Of a DNA stretch of 15,414 bases, positions 7,038-13,834 are shown one piece after another. The number at the start of each line of letters is the position of its first letter. Position 1 is the stretch's first letter. The position numbers were made by a program, and so were the translations under genes. The stretch comes from Leptospira ainlahdjerensis (GTDB lineage Bacteria; Spirochaetota; Leptospiria; Leptospirales; Leptospiraceae): positions 1-15,414 of the forward strand of contig NZ_JAFFPU010000080.1 in NCBI RefSeq assembly GCF_016919175.1, read 5' to 3'. The notes beneath the pieces were generated by a model. The model was not told the DNA's origin. It made no database searches and saw only the letters and a program-made list of their open reading frames with translations.

Positions 7038-7660
7038 CACTTCTTCTCCTCGATTGCGTTTAGATTACGTCTGCTCGCTCTGATCTTTTCGAGGTCGTCG
7101 CCGTCTTGACGAGCTTGACCGCTTCCATTAGGCTTCTGAGTTCCACCTCCACGGATTGCGGCTTTTTCTCTGGCAAGCTCAACGGCGGATTCAAAGCGAA
7201 TATTCAAAGTTGTGTCATCTAATGAATCCAGTCGAACTCCCTGTTGAGGAGGAAAGGCCTCGTTGATGACAAGAATCTTGAGTTCTTTTTCGGAAACTCC
7301 GTCCGTCTTCGCTTCTGGCTTCAGCGATTTCACGGTCTCGATAATATTGAGCCGTCTCTGTGCAATCGCGTCCTGTGTCGCAGGCATCAAGGCTTGTTGA
7401 AGGAGCTTTTGAGCTTCTTCAAATTGTGCCTCGATAAGTTTAATCTTATCCTGAAGCGTCTTGATTAACTCGTCTTTGGTTTTGATTTGATCTTGAACAG
7501 TCGTTGCGTTCTTATCCGCTTCGGTTGTGACTTGCGGAGTCGGCTGTGTTGCGTTTGGATCATCGGCCGCGTCTTTGCGTGGTTTCAATCCGAGACTTAG
7601 AAAGAAATCTTTGATCTCTTTGACTACCCCGGATGATTCGGTTTCGGTTGGGTCTGCCAT
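7037..7660 (-). CDS. Nested scaffold protein (internal in-frame start)
   Basis: An ATG at 7660, residue 204 of the protease-scaffold, has AAGGAG 5 bases upstream (7666-7671), a better ribosome site than that of the full-length gene. It would give a 207-residue protein beginning MADPTETESSG, consisting of a polar linker, an amphipathic helix (VVKEIKDFFLSLGL), a coiled coil and a helical C-terminus. It starts just after the protease domain ends. This is the arrangement known for phage lambda, where scaffold Nu3 is translated from inside protease gene C. It would supply excess scaffold relative to protease. Inferred from the sequence alone. Confidence 0.65.
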   Translation of the reverse strand: MADPTETESSGVVKEIKDFFLSLGLKPRKDAADDPNATQPTPQVTTEADKNATTVQDQIKTKDELIKTLQDKIKLIEAQFEEAQKLLQQALMPATQDAIAQRRLNIIETVKSLKPEAKTDGVSEKELKILVINEAFPPQQGVRLDSLDDTTLNIRFESAVELAREKAAIRGGGTQKPNGSGQARQDGDDLEKIRASRRNLNAIEEKK

Positions 7661-8269
7661 ATTCTCTCCTTGAGAAGAATCCGTTCTTATAACGGCAATA
7701 TTCACGTTATCCGGAATGTCTGCGTGATCCAGGTAAGCGCGAACGGAGTCGCCAGCTCTGCCTTTTTCTAATTGTGCCGAGTGATTAAAACGGATATTCC
7801 GTTGTCTCACATCGTATCGTTGTCCCTTATAAACTCCCGGTGTAGGGTCTAACACTGCACGGAATCCAGGTGAAATTTGTAATTTCTCTCCGCGCCTCAT
7901 GGAGCTTTTCAATTCTGCGTCCCAAATTGTTTGGTTGGTATGGATTTCATCGTCCTTCACCTGAACGGAATCACCGAGCGCACCTTTTGCATACAGTTTA
8001 TAGTTCTTGTCTGTAATCAGTCCGTCGTTGTCCGTAACAGGAGGATGGTTATCACACACCGGTCTCCCCGGTACAGATGCGAGAGTTTCCGGAGAGAATA
8101 AATCTTCCGGGAGCTTTGCCTCTCTTACAATTCTTCCGTCGGGGTAAACATAAGAGAATACACCGGCACGAGCGAGGACGAGAGGACACCTTAAGAAAGT
8201 TTCATCCTCTGTCAGTCCTTCAAGCTCGATGGTTGCAGAATCGTAACGAATCGCTATTTCCGGTTTCAC
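7037..8269 (-). CDS. Prohead protease-scaffold fusion (DUF2213 type)
   Basis: This 410-residue protein has two parts. Residues 1 to about 190 match the DUF2213 family of putative phage maturation proteases: 'ARAGVFSYVYPDGRIVRE', 'FSPETLASVPGRPVCDNHPP' (His75), 'LQISPGFRAVLD' (Ser133, in the family's usual 'eLSlGY' place) and 'QRNIRFNHSAQLEKGRAG' (His163). Ser133 with His163 or His75 are the candidate catalytic residues, by analogy with other prohead serine proteases. Residues about 204-410 are charged, with a coiled coil at about 255-295, as in scaffolds. The start is GTG 8269; no Shine-Dalgarno sequence is visible before it, and no ATG lies upstream before a TAG. The protease would cut the scaffold during head maturation. 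An in-frame internal start at 7660 probably also yields the scaffold alone. Confidence 0.8.
   Translation of the reverse strand: MKPEIAIRYDSATIELEGLTEDETFLRCPLVLARAGVFSYVYPDGRIVREAKLPEDLFSPETLASVPGRPVCDNHPPVTDNDGLITDKNYKLYAKGALGDSVQVKDDEIHTNQTIWDAELKSSMRRGEKLQISPGFRAVLDPTPGVYKGQRYDVRQRNIRFNHSAQLEKGRAGDSVRAYLDHADIPDNVNIAVIRTDSSQGENMADPTETESSGVVKEIKDFFLSLGLKPRKDAADDPNATQPTPQVTTEADKNATTVQDQIKTKDELIKTLQDKIKLIEAQFEEAQKLLQQALMPATQDAIAQRRLNIIETVKSLKPEAKTDGVSEKELKILVINEAFPPQQGVRLDSLDDTTLNIRFESAVELAREKAAIRGGGTQKPNGSGQARQDGDDLEKIRASRRNLNAIEEKK
7666..7671 (-). promoter_or_regulatory. Internal ribosome binding site for the nested scaffold
   Basis: AAGGAG sits inside the protease-scaffold reading frame (codons for Gln-Gly-Glu), 5 bases before an in-frame ATG, exactly at the protease/scaffold junction. 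Confidence 0.6.
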
Positions 8270-8276
8270 GTATTGA

Positions 8277-8305
8277 ATAATAACGTAAACCTACCGGAGA
8301 AACAA
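8277..8305 (-). promoter_or_regulatory. Possible sigma70-type promoter before the protease-scaffold gene
   Basis: TTGTTT (8305-8300) and TATTAT (8282-8277) are separated by 17 bases. The -10 box matches 5 of 6 consensus bases, the -35 box 3 of 6. The box ends 7 bases before the GTG start, so a transcript from it would begin at or near the start codon, which would suit a gene with no visible ribosome site. Weak evidence. Confidence 0.3.
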
Positions 8306-8318
8306 GGTCACAAGGTCA
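8303..8318 (+). repeat. Tandem 8-base direct repeat CAAGGTCA x2
   Basis: Two perfect head-to-tail copies of CAAGGTCA lie at 8303-8310 and 8311-8318. The first overlaps the candidate -35 box, so it could be an operator. A partial continuation (CACAAG) follows. Confidence 0.6.
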
Positions 8319-8389
8319 CACAAGAGGCCGCAATTTCCGGCGTTTTAGAAAGAGATTGTTTGTTGAGGTGGGAAGGTATTTAAAAAGTT

Positions 8390-8602
8390 TTATTCTCTCA
8401 CTTTGGTATCCGCTTCCATTTGTGCGGACATCGAAAGATTGAATTCGAAGATGTTTTGCGCTTCATCTTCCGAAACGTTTTTAAATTTCATAATGGAGGC
8501 GACAACTTCATTTCTTGGAGCGGATGGATCTCCAAGTCTTCCGTAAAATTCTGCTATTTGTTCTTGAGTCAAAGTGGACAGTATGTCCGAAACTTTTTTC
8601 AC
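8390..8602 (-). CDS. Small acidic protein coupled to the MuF-metallopeptidase gene
   Basis: This 70-residue protein starts at a GTG (8602) that overlaps the MuF stop as GTGA, so its translation is likely coupled to MuF. It is helical and acidic overall: 'VSDILSTLTQEQIAEFYGRLG', then 'NEVVASIMKFKNVSEDEAQNIFEFNLSMSAQM'. No signal peptide or membrane segment is visible, and I do not recognise the family. A small acidic gene directly behind a MuF protein with an enzymatic C-terminus is where immunity genes sit in the known MuF polymorphic toxins of temperate phages, so a cognate inhibitor is one possibility. A chaperone or minor head protein is another. Function unknown. Confidence 0.65.
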   Translation of the reverse strand: MKKVSDILSTLTQEQIAEFYGRLGDPSAPRNEVVASIMKFKNVSEDEAQNIFEFNLSMSAQMEADTKVRE

Positions 8603-10194
8603 TTTAGATAACCCAACTTCTTAAAAATTTTATCAAGAGCATCTTCCACAGATTCAAAGTCCTTTTCATCCCAGTAATGATTCACAAAGTTCATGTTACC
8701 TTTTTTTTGAATCTGTGCAATAAGATTTTGTGAATTCGTTTTCTTCGCAGTCCATAGCTCCGTGGCTCTTGCAAAGAGTTCTTCTGTTGAGAGAAGATAT
8801 GGAATCAGTTTTCGTTGAGTCGAGTTCAATGGGATAGACAACTGATTTTGAGGGATCAGCATCTTTCCAGTCATACCGATTTTTTTAAGGCGTTTAAACA
8901 ATTCAGTATCCTGAACTACCTTCTTAAATTCCGAAAATTCAGGAGAAGCACTTTCATACCGGCCCGGCTTTCCGATCCAATTATAGTCCATCATGTGCCC
9001 AAACTCGTGGACAAAAGTAGATTGATGAACTTCTTTAAATGCTTGAGATCCATTCAATTCGATTCGGTTTGTATTCGGATTGAACAATCCTGAAATGTTC
9101 TTTCTCAACATGGAGCCACTCAGATAATGAACGCTTGCCGTTACTCTATCAGGAGGAAACCGAAGAATGGAATCAAGATCAGAAAGAGTCTTCTGAATGT
9201 TTGCCTGGATCGTTGGATCAGGAAGATTTAAAGAAATCGAATCTGAAATCGTTATGATTTTCTTTGGTTTTGGTCGTGGTGGAAGTTGAATCTGCGACTG
9301 ACTTTTTGGGGTGTTCGATATTTTCGGAACAGTCCCCTTCGGACCCCAAGAAGGTTCTCTAAAACAACGGCAACGCCAATCATCACCCGGCTCCAAATGT
9401 GCGGCCAACCCGCCTTTTCGCTGGACTAAAGGGGGAGAATCCCAAGTATAAAATTTATCTGCAACGTGGTCGTGACTATCACGGACTCGTGAATCTTTTT
9501 GAGTTCTCCAAAAGTAACCAGGGAAACCTGCGTTAGTCTGTCTCAATCGACTCTGTTGGTTGAAAAACTTTCCAGTTTGATCCGTTGCCCAAAACTCAGC
9601 TCGGCGTTCTGAAATGCCGGTCACTGCTTTTATCTTTGAGGCAATGTCTTCGTATTTCAAACCCTTAGAAAGACCGTCAGTTACGATTTTTTGAACTTCT
9701 TCGAAGTGATCCCGAAATGCGTGTGAAGCAAGATTTGTTTGCTCCTTAATCATCTGATTCACTTTGTCCCAAACTTGCGGAGATTCTTTCTCAGGAATTT
9801 TTATAGCAGGGACTCTGAAGTCTGTCCGGTTTCCACCGACAACCCCGGCTACTGGTGGAGAGTTCATATCACCATATTGTTTCTTAACGAACTCGTTTGT
9901 CTTATCCCGAGACCATGCGTCGATCAGGTGAACGTTTCGTTTTATCTGAGATTCAAATTCTTTGCGGGGAACAAAATCTCCATACTGGTCTTTGAGTTGG
10001 ATGAGAAGTCCGCGAAGATCCGAAACATCCAGACGGACCACCGGAATATAGAAATAAGAATCCGCCCGAACTTCACTAGTACTAGCGTATTCTTTTACCT
10101 TCGAAAGAACTTTCGAGTTTATCTCTTCCGCGAACTTAGAAACTTCCTTTTTCCAGAGATTCGAATATTGGCGTTCCAAACTCAACGGATACAT
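8599..10194 (-). CDS. MuF-type minor head protein with C-terminal HExxH metallopeptidase domain
   Basis: The 531-residue protein has a helical N-terminus and a MuF (SPP1 gp7-like) domain at about 190-280. Its signature is complete: 'FPGYFWRTQKDSRVRDSHDHVADK' in two runs, 'WDSPP', and 'LEPGDDWRCRCF', which match the family's W.t..D.RVR..H, PP and PG..CRC elements. A Pro/Lys linker (about 285-312) leads to a second domain with STFVHEFGHMMD (His396-Glu397-x-x-His400) and 'LLSTEELFARATELW' (Glu471/Glu472), which together form a plausible zinc-peptidase active site with a downstream Glu ligand. MuF proteins sit inside or at the portal of the head, and in some temperate phages carry toxin domains delivered with DNA. 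A good site (AGAGGTGA) precedes ATG 10194. Target of the peptidase is unknown; it might cut host, virion or competitor proteins. Confidence 0.85.
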   Translation of the reverse strand: MYPLSLERQYSNLWKKEVSKFAEEINSKVLSKVKEYASTSEVRADSYFYIPVVRLDVSDLRGLLIQLKDQYGDFVPRKEFESQIKRNVHLIDAWSRDKTNEFVKKQYGDMNSPPVAGVVGGNRTDFRVPAIKIPEKESPQVWDKVNQMIKEQTNLASHAFRDHFEEVQKIVTDGLSKGLKYEDIASKIKAVTGISERRAEFWATDQTGKFFNQQSRLRQTNAGFPGYFWRTQKDSRVRDSHDHVADKFYTWDSPPLVQRKGGLAAHLEPGDDWRCRCFREPSWGPKGTVPKISNTPKSQSQIQLPPRPKPKKIITISDSISLNLPDPTIQANIQKTLSDLDSILRFPPDRVTASVHYLSGSMLRKNISGLFNPNTNRIELNGSQAFKEVHQSTFVHEFGHMMDYNWIGKPGRYESASPEFSEFKKVVQDTELFKRLKKIGMTGKMLIPQNQLSIPLNSTQRKLIPYLLSTEELFARATELWTAKKTNSQNLIAQIQKKGNMNFVNHYWDEKDFESVEDALDKIFKKLGYLK

Positions 10195-10205
10195 CGATTT
10201 TCACC

Positions 10206-10221
10206 TCTTTCTATCGAAAGA
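10206..10221 (-). promoter_or_regulatory. Inverted repeat beside the MuF ribosome binding site
   Basis: TCTTTC-GATA-GAAAGA forms a 6-bp hairpin with a 4-base loop whose 3' arm runs directly into the AGAGGTGA ribosome site before ATG 10194. It could limit translation of MuF, but the stem is short and AT-rich. Confidence 0.35.
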
Positions 10222-10266
10222 TGGAAAAACGGGTTTAAGACATAGTTTAGGATTATCGTATTTCGA

Positions 10267-10295
10267 ATTAGAACCTGTTCAGCTTTGTTCAGCAA
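10267..10295 (-). promoter_or_regulatory. Possible sigma70-type promoter upstream of MuF
   Basis: TTGCTG (10295-10290) and TCTAAT (10272-10267) are 17 bases apart. The -10 box matches 5 of 6 consensus bases, the -35 box 3 of 6. It would place a start about 65 bases before the MuF ATG. Weak evidence, strengthened only by the overlapping repeat. Confidence 0.28.
10276..10293 (+). repeat. Direct repeat TGTTCAGC x2 with 10-base period
   Basis: Perfect copies of TGTTCAGC lie at 10276-10283 and 10286-10293, two bases apart, so they repeat on the same face of the helix. They overlap the candidate -35 box and spacer, suggesting an operator. Confidence 0.6.
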
Positions 10296-10376
10296 ATGCA
10301 AAGACGACCAAAGATAGCCTTCTATACTCAAAACCCCGGAAAATGGCCTTTTATTCGTTTTTCGGAACATGCGATT

Positions 10377-11813
10377 TTACTGTTGAACGGGAATCGTGTC
10401 CTTTTCCGAAGTAGGTAGTCCCGGAGTAGTAAAATCAAGATGTTCATTATCGTCTTGATTGTAATTCCCGAAGACCTCCATTTCTGGGAACCGCATACCT
10501 CGAACATCGTCCGGTGACAATACGGTAGTTGTAAGGTATATCTGATCTGCTTGAGCTTTCTTGAGAAGAATGTCTGCTTCTGCCGCTTCCGTAGATTTGA
10601 TTGTCGTTTTGAATTTGAAATTCCAATCTAAAGATTCGTAATCGCCTCTCAGGAGATTATAGATCTCGCCTTCGGTAGAACGAATCTTCAACTGAATAAA
10701 ACGTTCGATGATCGCCCGGACCTTCAGTTCTTGAAAGCGGGCTACGTCTTCATGGTAACTGATCATGTCCGAAGGATCGTTCCCGCCAATATTGATTACG
10801 GATTGAGTCTGTCCTAAAATTCGTGAAGCCGGAATCTTCGAAAGTCCTGAAAGGATCTTAAAGACAAAGGAGAATAACGAATCCATTTGAGAATCAGAGA
10901 GACCGGAATTTCCGAGTCGCGTAAGCGTTTCATCTTTTCCAAGAAATGCCGTTGATTGAGTGGATAAGGTATGTCTGAGTAATCTCAAAAACTCCATCGT
11001 CTTATCGGGAGAAGCGTCGTCGATTTTATCCGAAGTCAACACCTTGACAGCCATTTCAAACAGAATGGAAGTCACCGACCAAAGAGCCGTGTCGATCGCA
11101 ACGATTCCTTCATAAACTTTTTCTACCATTGAGATTCCTCGTTGAGAATCCCAGTTCCAACTATTGACCAACCAGTGAACGCGGGAGGAATCTAATTCGG
11201 CTCCGGAAATAGAGAAGAGCGGCTCGTTGTAATACTTGGAGAGAGGATCTGTCGATCGTCTTCTCACCGTGAAACGACTTGCATCTATTACGTTTATGAA
11301 CTCAAGATTACGAATTGTCTCAGGCATCGGTTGACTAAGAACGTAGTTTGTCTGTGGAATATCGGACTTTATTCCCCAAAATAGAATCGACCCTTGATGA
11401 TCCATTCGGGACCCTCGAATATGTTCTTCGATTTTCCCGCGAAGATCAAACTCTTCCATTTCATTGAGAAGTATTCGAGAAATGTTTAATCCCTTTTCAC
11501 CGGTTTCCTTGTTATCCGAATCGCGATTTGTTTCAATCTCGATCCATTCTCTTGTAGAATCTTCCGCGACCGAGTCGACGATGTTTGCAAGGAACCCGTT
11601 GGTTTCATACAACGCGCGGGAAGTCCCTGGCATAATCCTTTTAGGGTTAGCAGATATTCCGCTAAGTTTATCTCTACCCATCACACCTTTTCCGGAAGCG
11701 ATGTGCGTCAAGGTGTCGAGTCTAACTTCCGCCTGAGAGGCATCCAATCGAGACACTCCGACGTAAGTTTCAATTCCTTCTTTATTATAATGTCTTTTTC
11801 TTTTACGGGACAT
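10377..11813 (-). CDS. Portal protein (DUF1073 type)
   Basis: The product is 478 residues from ATG 11813. An in-frame ATG lies at 11819, but only the 11813 start has AAGGGAG at proper spacing (6 bases), and it overlaps the nuclease stop as TGATG. The sequence fits portals of the DUF1073 group: an N-terminal 'LSGISANPKRIMPGTSRALY' and 'IVDSVAEDSTREWIEIE' (the usual 'r.ivd.paeDmtRewr.i'), 'GSRMDHQGSILFWGI', and a later 'SGLSKIPASRILGQTQSVINIGG' in two runs (the usual 'tg.P.T.LlG.sp.g.natG..D...Y'). The acidic C-terminus lies on the capsid side in known portals. The dodecameric ring it would form is the docking point for the terminase and the MuF protein. Position directly after the terminase is standard. 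Confidence 0.88.
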   Translation of the reverse strand: MSRKRKRHYNKEGIETYVGVSRLDASQAEVRLDTLTHIASGKGVMGRDKLSGISANPKRIMPGTSRALYETNGFLANIVDSVAEDSTREWIEIETNRDSDNKETGEKGLNISRILLNEMEEFDLRGKIEEHIRGSRMDHQGSILFWGIKSDIPQTNYVLSQPMPETIRNLEFINVIDASRFTVRRRSTDPLSKYYNEPLFSISGAELDSSRVHWLVNSWNWDSQRGISMVEKVYEGIVAIDTALWSVTSILFEMAVKVLTSDKIDDASPDKTMEFLRLLRHTLSTQSTAFLGKDETLTRLGNSGLSDSQMDSLFSFVFKILSGLSKIPASRILGQTQSVINIGGNDPSDMISYHEDVARFQELKVRAIIERFIQLKIRSTEGEIYNLLRGDYESLDWNFKFKTTIKSTEAAEADILLKKAQADQIYLTTTVLSPDDVRGMRFPEMEVFGNYNQDDNEHLDFTTPGLPTSEKDTIPVQQ

Positions 11814-12559
11814 CACCATCTCCCTTCATTTAATAGCATTTCAAAAAAACCTAATCTATTTTTGAGATCCTTAGCTTGAGGACCGAATTTTGTGCTGATC
11901 ATAAGACCGGCGAGTGTATCGGGTGCGTCGTCATGCAAAGCAAGAATGGTATACATAAGAACCTGTCTAAGAAAAGCCTGACTAACGTATTTCGAGAATC
12001 GTAAAAGATCCCAAACCATACGAACATGTTGTTGAATTCTGAAATCCTTGTTGCCCGAACTTATGATTCCTTTACATGGGATTCCTCTTCTTTGCATCTC
12101 AATTTCGAGAGCGTCTTCCCCTTTGTTTTTTTCAATAAAGAGCATACTTACATTCAAATCTTTACATAGTTTTTCGACCTTATCGTAAGATTCTCGAAGT
12201 CCCGCTCTCCAAATCTCACCCGCTAAAACATAAAACAACTTTTCCTCGGGTCCACCGGCGGCGAAACCGTTGTAGTCTTTCTTCTTTTCCGCGCTTCTAA
12301 ATGCTGGGTCCCAAAATGCGTAAGTCTTAATTTTTTGAGGAGGTTCCGCATAAATCGGATCTGGAAACATTCTTTCTACCGTATCCATCGGGATTTGTTG
12401 GTAGAGTCCGCTAAATCTTGTTTCTCCGATCATCGCTCGGGTCTTCAAAACGTTCTCAATCGGAAATTTTTCAGGCCATAATGAAGAACCATCTTCTAAG
12501 ATTGCAGGAAGACGAAGCACATGCCATTCTCCTTTTTGCTCTGGCTTTCTGATCTTCAT
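11813..12559 (-). CDS. terL: Terminase large subunit, nuclease half
   Basis: This 248-residue protein is the RNase H-like nuclease domain of a phage large terminase. It begins with the linker/start region found after the ATPase core ('WHVLRLPAILEDG', 'LWPEKFPIENVL', 'FSGLYQQIPMD') and has the acidic metal-binding positions: Asp84 in FWDPAF, Glu143 in LFIEKNKGED, and Asp211/Asp214 in LHDDAPDTLAG. In a typical terminase these follow the ATPase in one polypeptide. Here a separate ATG (12559) overlaps the upstream stop as ATGA and has AAGGAG 8 bases away, so a separate chain is likely made. It would cut the DNA concatemer during packaging. All three nuclease motifs appear intact, so it is not a pseudogene. 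Confidence 0.88.
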   Translation of the reverse strand: MKIRKPEQKGEWHVLRLPAILEDGSSLWPEKFPIENVLKTRAMIGETRFSGLYQQIPMDTVERMFPDPIYAEPPQKIKTYAFWDPAFRSAEKKKDYNGFAAGGPEEKLFYVLAGEIWRAGLRESYDKVEKLCKDLNVSMLFIEKNKGEDALEIEMQRRGIPCKGIISSGNKDFRIQQHVRMVWDLLRFSKYVSQAFLRQVLMYTILALHDDAPDTLAGLMISTKFGPQAKDLKNRLGFFEMLLNEGRW

Positions 12560-13275
12560 TCAGTGTTCTCCTTATCTTCACCAAGTAGAACCCCTGTAAG
12601 ATCTCTCCGAGTCCAACGAGTATGAACGATTAGAATAATTCCTTGCGGCGAAAGTCTCGTCTCAGCGACAGTCATATAGTTTTCTATAACCTTCTGAGAG
12701 ATTATTTCCGAAGTCGCTTCTTCCATATTCTTATAAGGATCATCGATTAATAAGAGATCCGCACCTTCACCCGTGATACCACCTCTCAACCCTCGACTGA
12801 TTACGAGACCTCCCTTGCTTGTTTCCCATTCAGAAGAAGCCCTAAAATCTGATCGGACTTTGACTTCTGGAAAAACTTGTGCAAACCTGGGAGATTCCAC
12901 GCAGTCTCTTATCCATCGACCAAAGCGAGCCGCTTTCGAATCTGAGTAAGAAGCAATTATTACGTTGTGATCCGGATTCCTTCCGATATACCATGAGGGA
13001 AAAATCCGTGTGCAAGTTTGAGATTTACTTCGCCGTGGTGGTAAGTTTATGATTCCGCGTCTGATTTCGCGGCTTTCCAAAGATTCACACATTGCAATCA
13101 TGGACTGAACGTGCCAAGGATCTTCAAACTTTGGATCTATATAACGAGCAAATGCCGAAAGCGACTTACGACCGTGCTCTTTCCCAAAAAGAACACGATC
13201 TGTTTTCTTCGCTTTTGAAAACCGTTTGGTTCCTGCTTCTTGAATCGATTCTAAGATTTCACGATCGATGGACAT
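12556..13275 (-). CDS. terL: Terminase large subunit, ATPase half
   Basis: This 239-residue protein is the packaging motor ATPase domain. It has a Walker A-like 'INLPPRRSKSQT' (about 76-87; family norm PPRhGKS), 'PSWYIGRNPDHNVIIASYSD' in a strand/helix block, a Walker B 'LLLIDDP' (about 174-180) and a motif III-like 'GIILIVHTRWTRRDL' (about 212-226). It ends at ...GEDKENTE, inside the linker that normally joins ATPase and nuclease domains. A stop (TGA) is followed immediately, in another frame, by the nuclease gene. The ATG at 13275 follows the small-terminase stop directly (TGAATG), with AAGGGG upstream. The Arg-Ser in place of the usual His/Gly-Gly in Walker A is a mild variant. Confidence 0.88.
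   Translation of the reverse strand: MSIDREILESIQEAGTKRFSKAKKTDRVLFGKEHGRKSLSAFARYIDPKFEDPWHVQSMIAMCESLESREIRRGIINLPPRRSKSQTCTRIFPSWYIGRNPDHNVIIASYSDSKAARFGRWIRDCVESPRFAQVFPEVKVRSDFRASSEWETSKGGLVISRGLRGGITGEGADLLLIDDPYKNMEEATSEIISQKVIENYMTVAETRLSPQGIILIVHTRWTRRDLTGVLLGEDKENTE
12568..12573 (-). promoter_or_regulatory. Ribosome binding site separating the two terminase halves
   Basis: AAGGAG lies 8 bases before the nuclease ATG at 12559 and within the last codons of the ATPase gene. Its presence argues that the split is a real gene boundary, not a sequencing error. Confidence 0.7.
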
Positions 13276-13818
13276 TCATTGCCCCTTAAGTGAATCTATC
13301 TTTTCATGTATTCGTAGAGCGAGACTTCTTTCCCAATTCTCTTGAATCACTTTTGCAACGGGTTCGCATTCTTGTAAAACTTCGAAGATAGCATTCACAA
13401 TCGTAAGCGGATGTAATCGATCTCCGTCCATGCGGTTCAATTTCAGTTCATACTCTGAAAGGTTTTTAAAAGCATAGACAGCATTCTCAAAGCTCGTTAG
13501 ACCGGGAGCTTTTTTGTCGGTAAGCAACTTATACAAAGTGTCGACGATATTCTTTGTTCGACTTTTTATTTCAGCCAAACGATCTTCAGCCACAACTTCA
13601 ATTCTCTTTTCAACTTTTACAACAAGACGTTTCCGCTTATCCTCCCATGTCAAACCGTCGTTGTCTTTCTCCTTCGACCATTCATCTATCGTTTTCGCCG
13701 TTGTCTTCGTTCCATACTCAGAACGAATCTGTTTCGCTACGCTATTTTTAGAAGAGCCGGAGCCGGAAATAGCGTAGAGAAAAAATGCGCGTTCTCTTAT
13801 AGCTGGTTCTGTGCTCAT
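13276..13818 (-). CDS. terS: Terminase small subunit
   Basis: The 180-residue protein precedes the large terminase directly, as small subunits do. Residues about 20-50 form a helix-turn-helix-like segment (GSSKNSVAKQIRSEYGTKTT, then AKTIDEWSKE) of the kind used to bind packaging-initiation DNA, and a WEDKRKRLVVKVEKR stretch begins a long charged helix for oligomerisation. This layout resembles Mu-like small terminases (DUF1804 group), though I cannot assign the family by name with certainty. The remainder is helical, ending with HEKIDSLKGQ. A strong GGAAAGGAG site stands 5 bases before ATG 13818. Confidence 0.72.
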   Translation of the reverse strand: MSTEPAIRERAFFLYAISGSGSSKNSVAKQIRSEYGTKTTAKTIDEWSKEKDNDGLTWEDKRKRLVVKVEKRIEVVAEDRLAEIKSRTKNIVDTLYKLLTDKKAPGLTSFENAVYAFKNLSEYELKLNRMDGDRLHPLTIVNAIFEVLQECEPVAKVIQENWERSLALRIHEKIDSLKGQ

Positions 13819-13834
13819 TCAAACTCCTTTCCGA

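Larger units (their letters stand above)
8270..8389 (-). other. 120-base non-coding gap
   Basis: One of only two sizeable gaps in the window, between the small gene after MuF and the protease-scaffold. It holds a weak promoter-like pair, a tandem 8-base repeat and a short GCCG/CGGC inverted repeat (8327-8330 with 8338-8341) without a T-run, so I do not call a terminator. Confidence 0.6.
10195..10376 (-). other. 182-base gap upstream of the MuF gene
   Basis: The gap between portal and MuF is the largest in the window. It contains a spaced 8-base direct repeat, a weak promoter-like pair and a hairpin next to the MuF ribosome site. It is also spanned by a 62-codon open frame (10370-10182) that has no ribosome site and overlaps MuF by 13 bases; I do not call this a gene. 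Confidence 0.6.

Noticed and set aside
8327..8341. GCCG/CGGC inverted repeat as a terminator
   Set aside because: The stem is only 4 bp and no T-run follows in the transcribed direction.
9739..10245. A 168-codon plus-strand open frame
   Set aside because: Antisense to the well-supported MuF gene, with a Phe/Arg/Leu/Asn-rich, non-protein-like sequence.
10182..10370. A 62-codon minus-strand frame filling the portal-MuF gap
   Set aside because: No ribosome site, no recognisable features, and it overlaps the MuF start. The same bases hold repeats and a hairpin that suggest a regulatory gap. Kept only as a note.
11814..11819. Portal start at ATG 11819
   Set aside because: The AAGGGAG site touches that ATG with no spacing. 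The ATG at 11813 has 6-base spacing and a TGATG overlap.
12556..12573. Large terminase break as a disabling frameshift mutation
   Set aside because: Both halves keep all key motifs, and the second has its own well-spaced ribosome site and ATG, so a working split is more likely.
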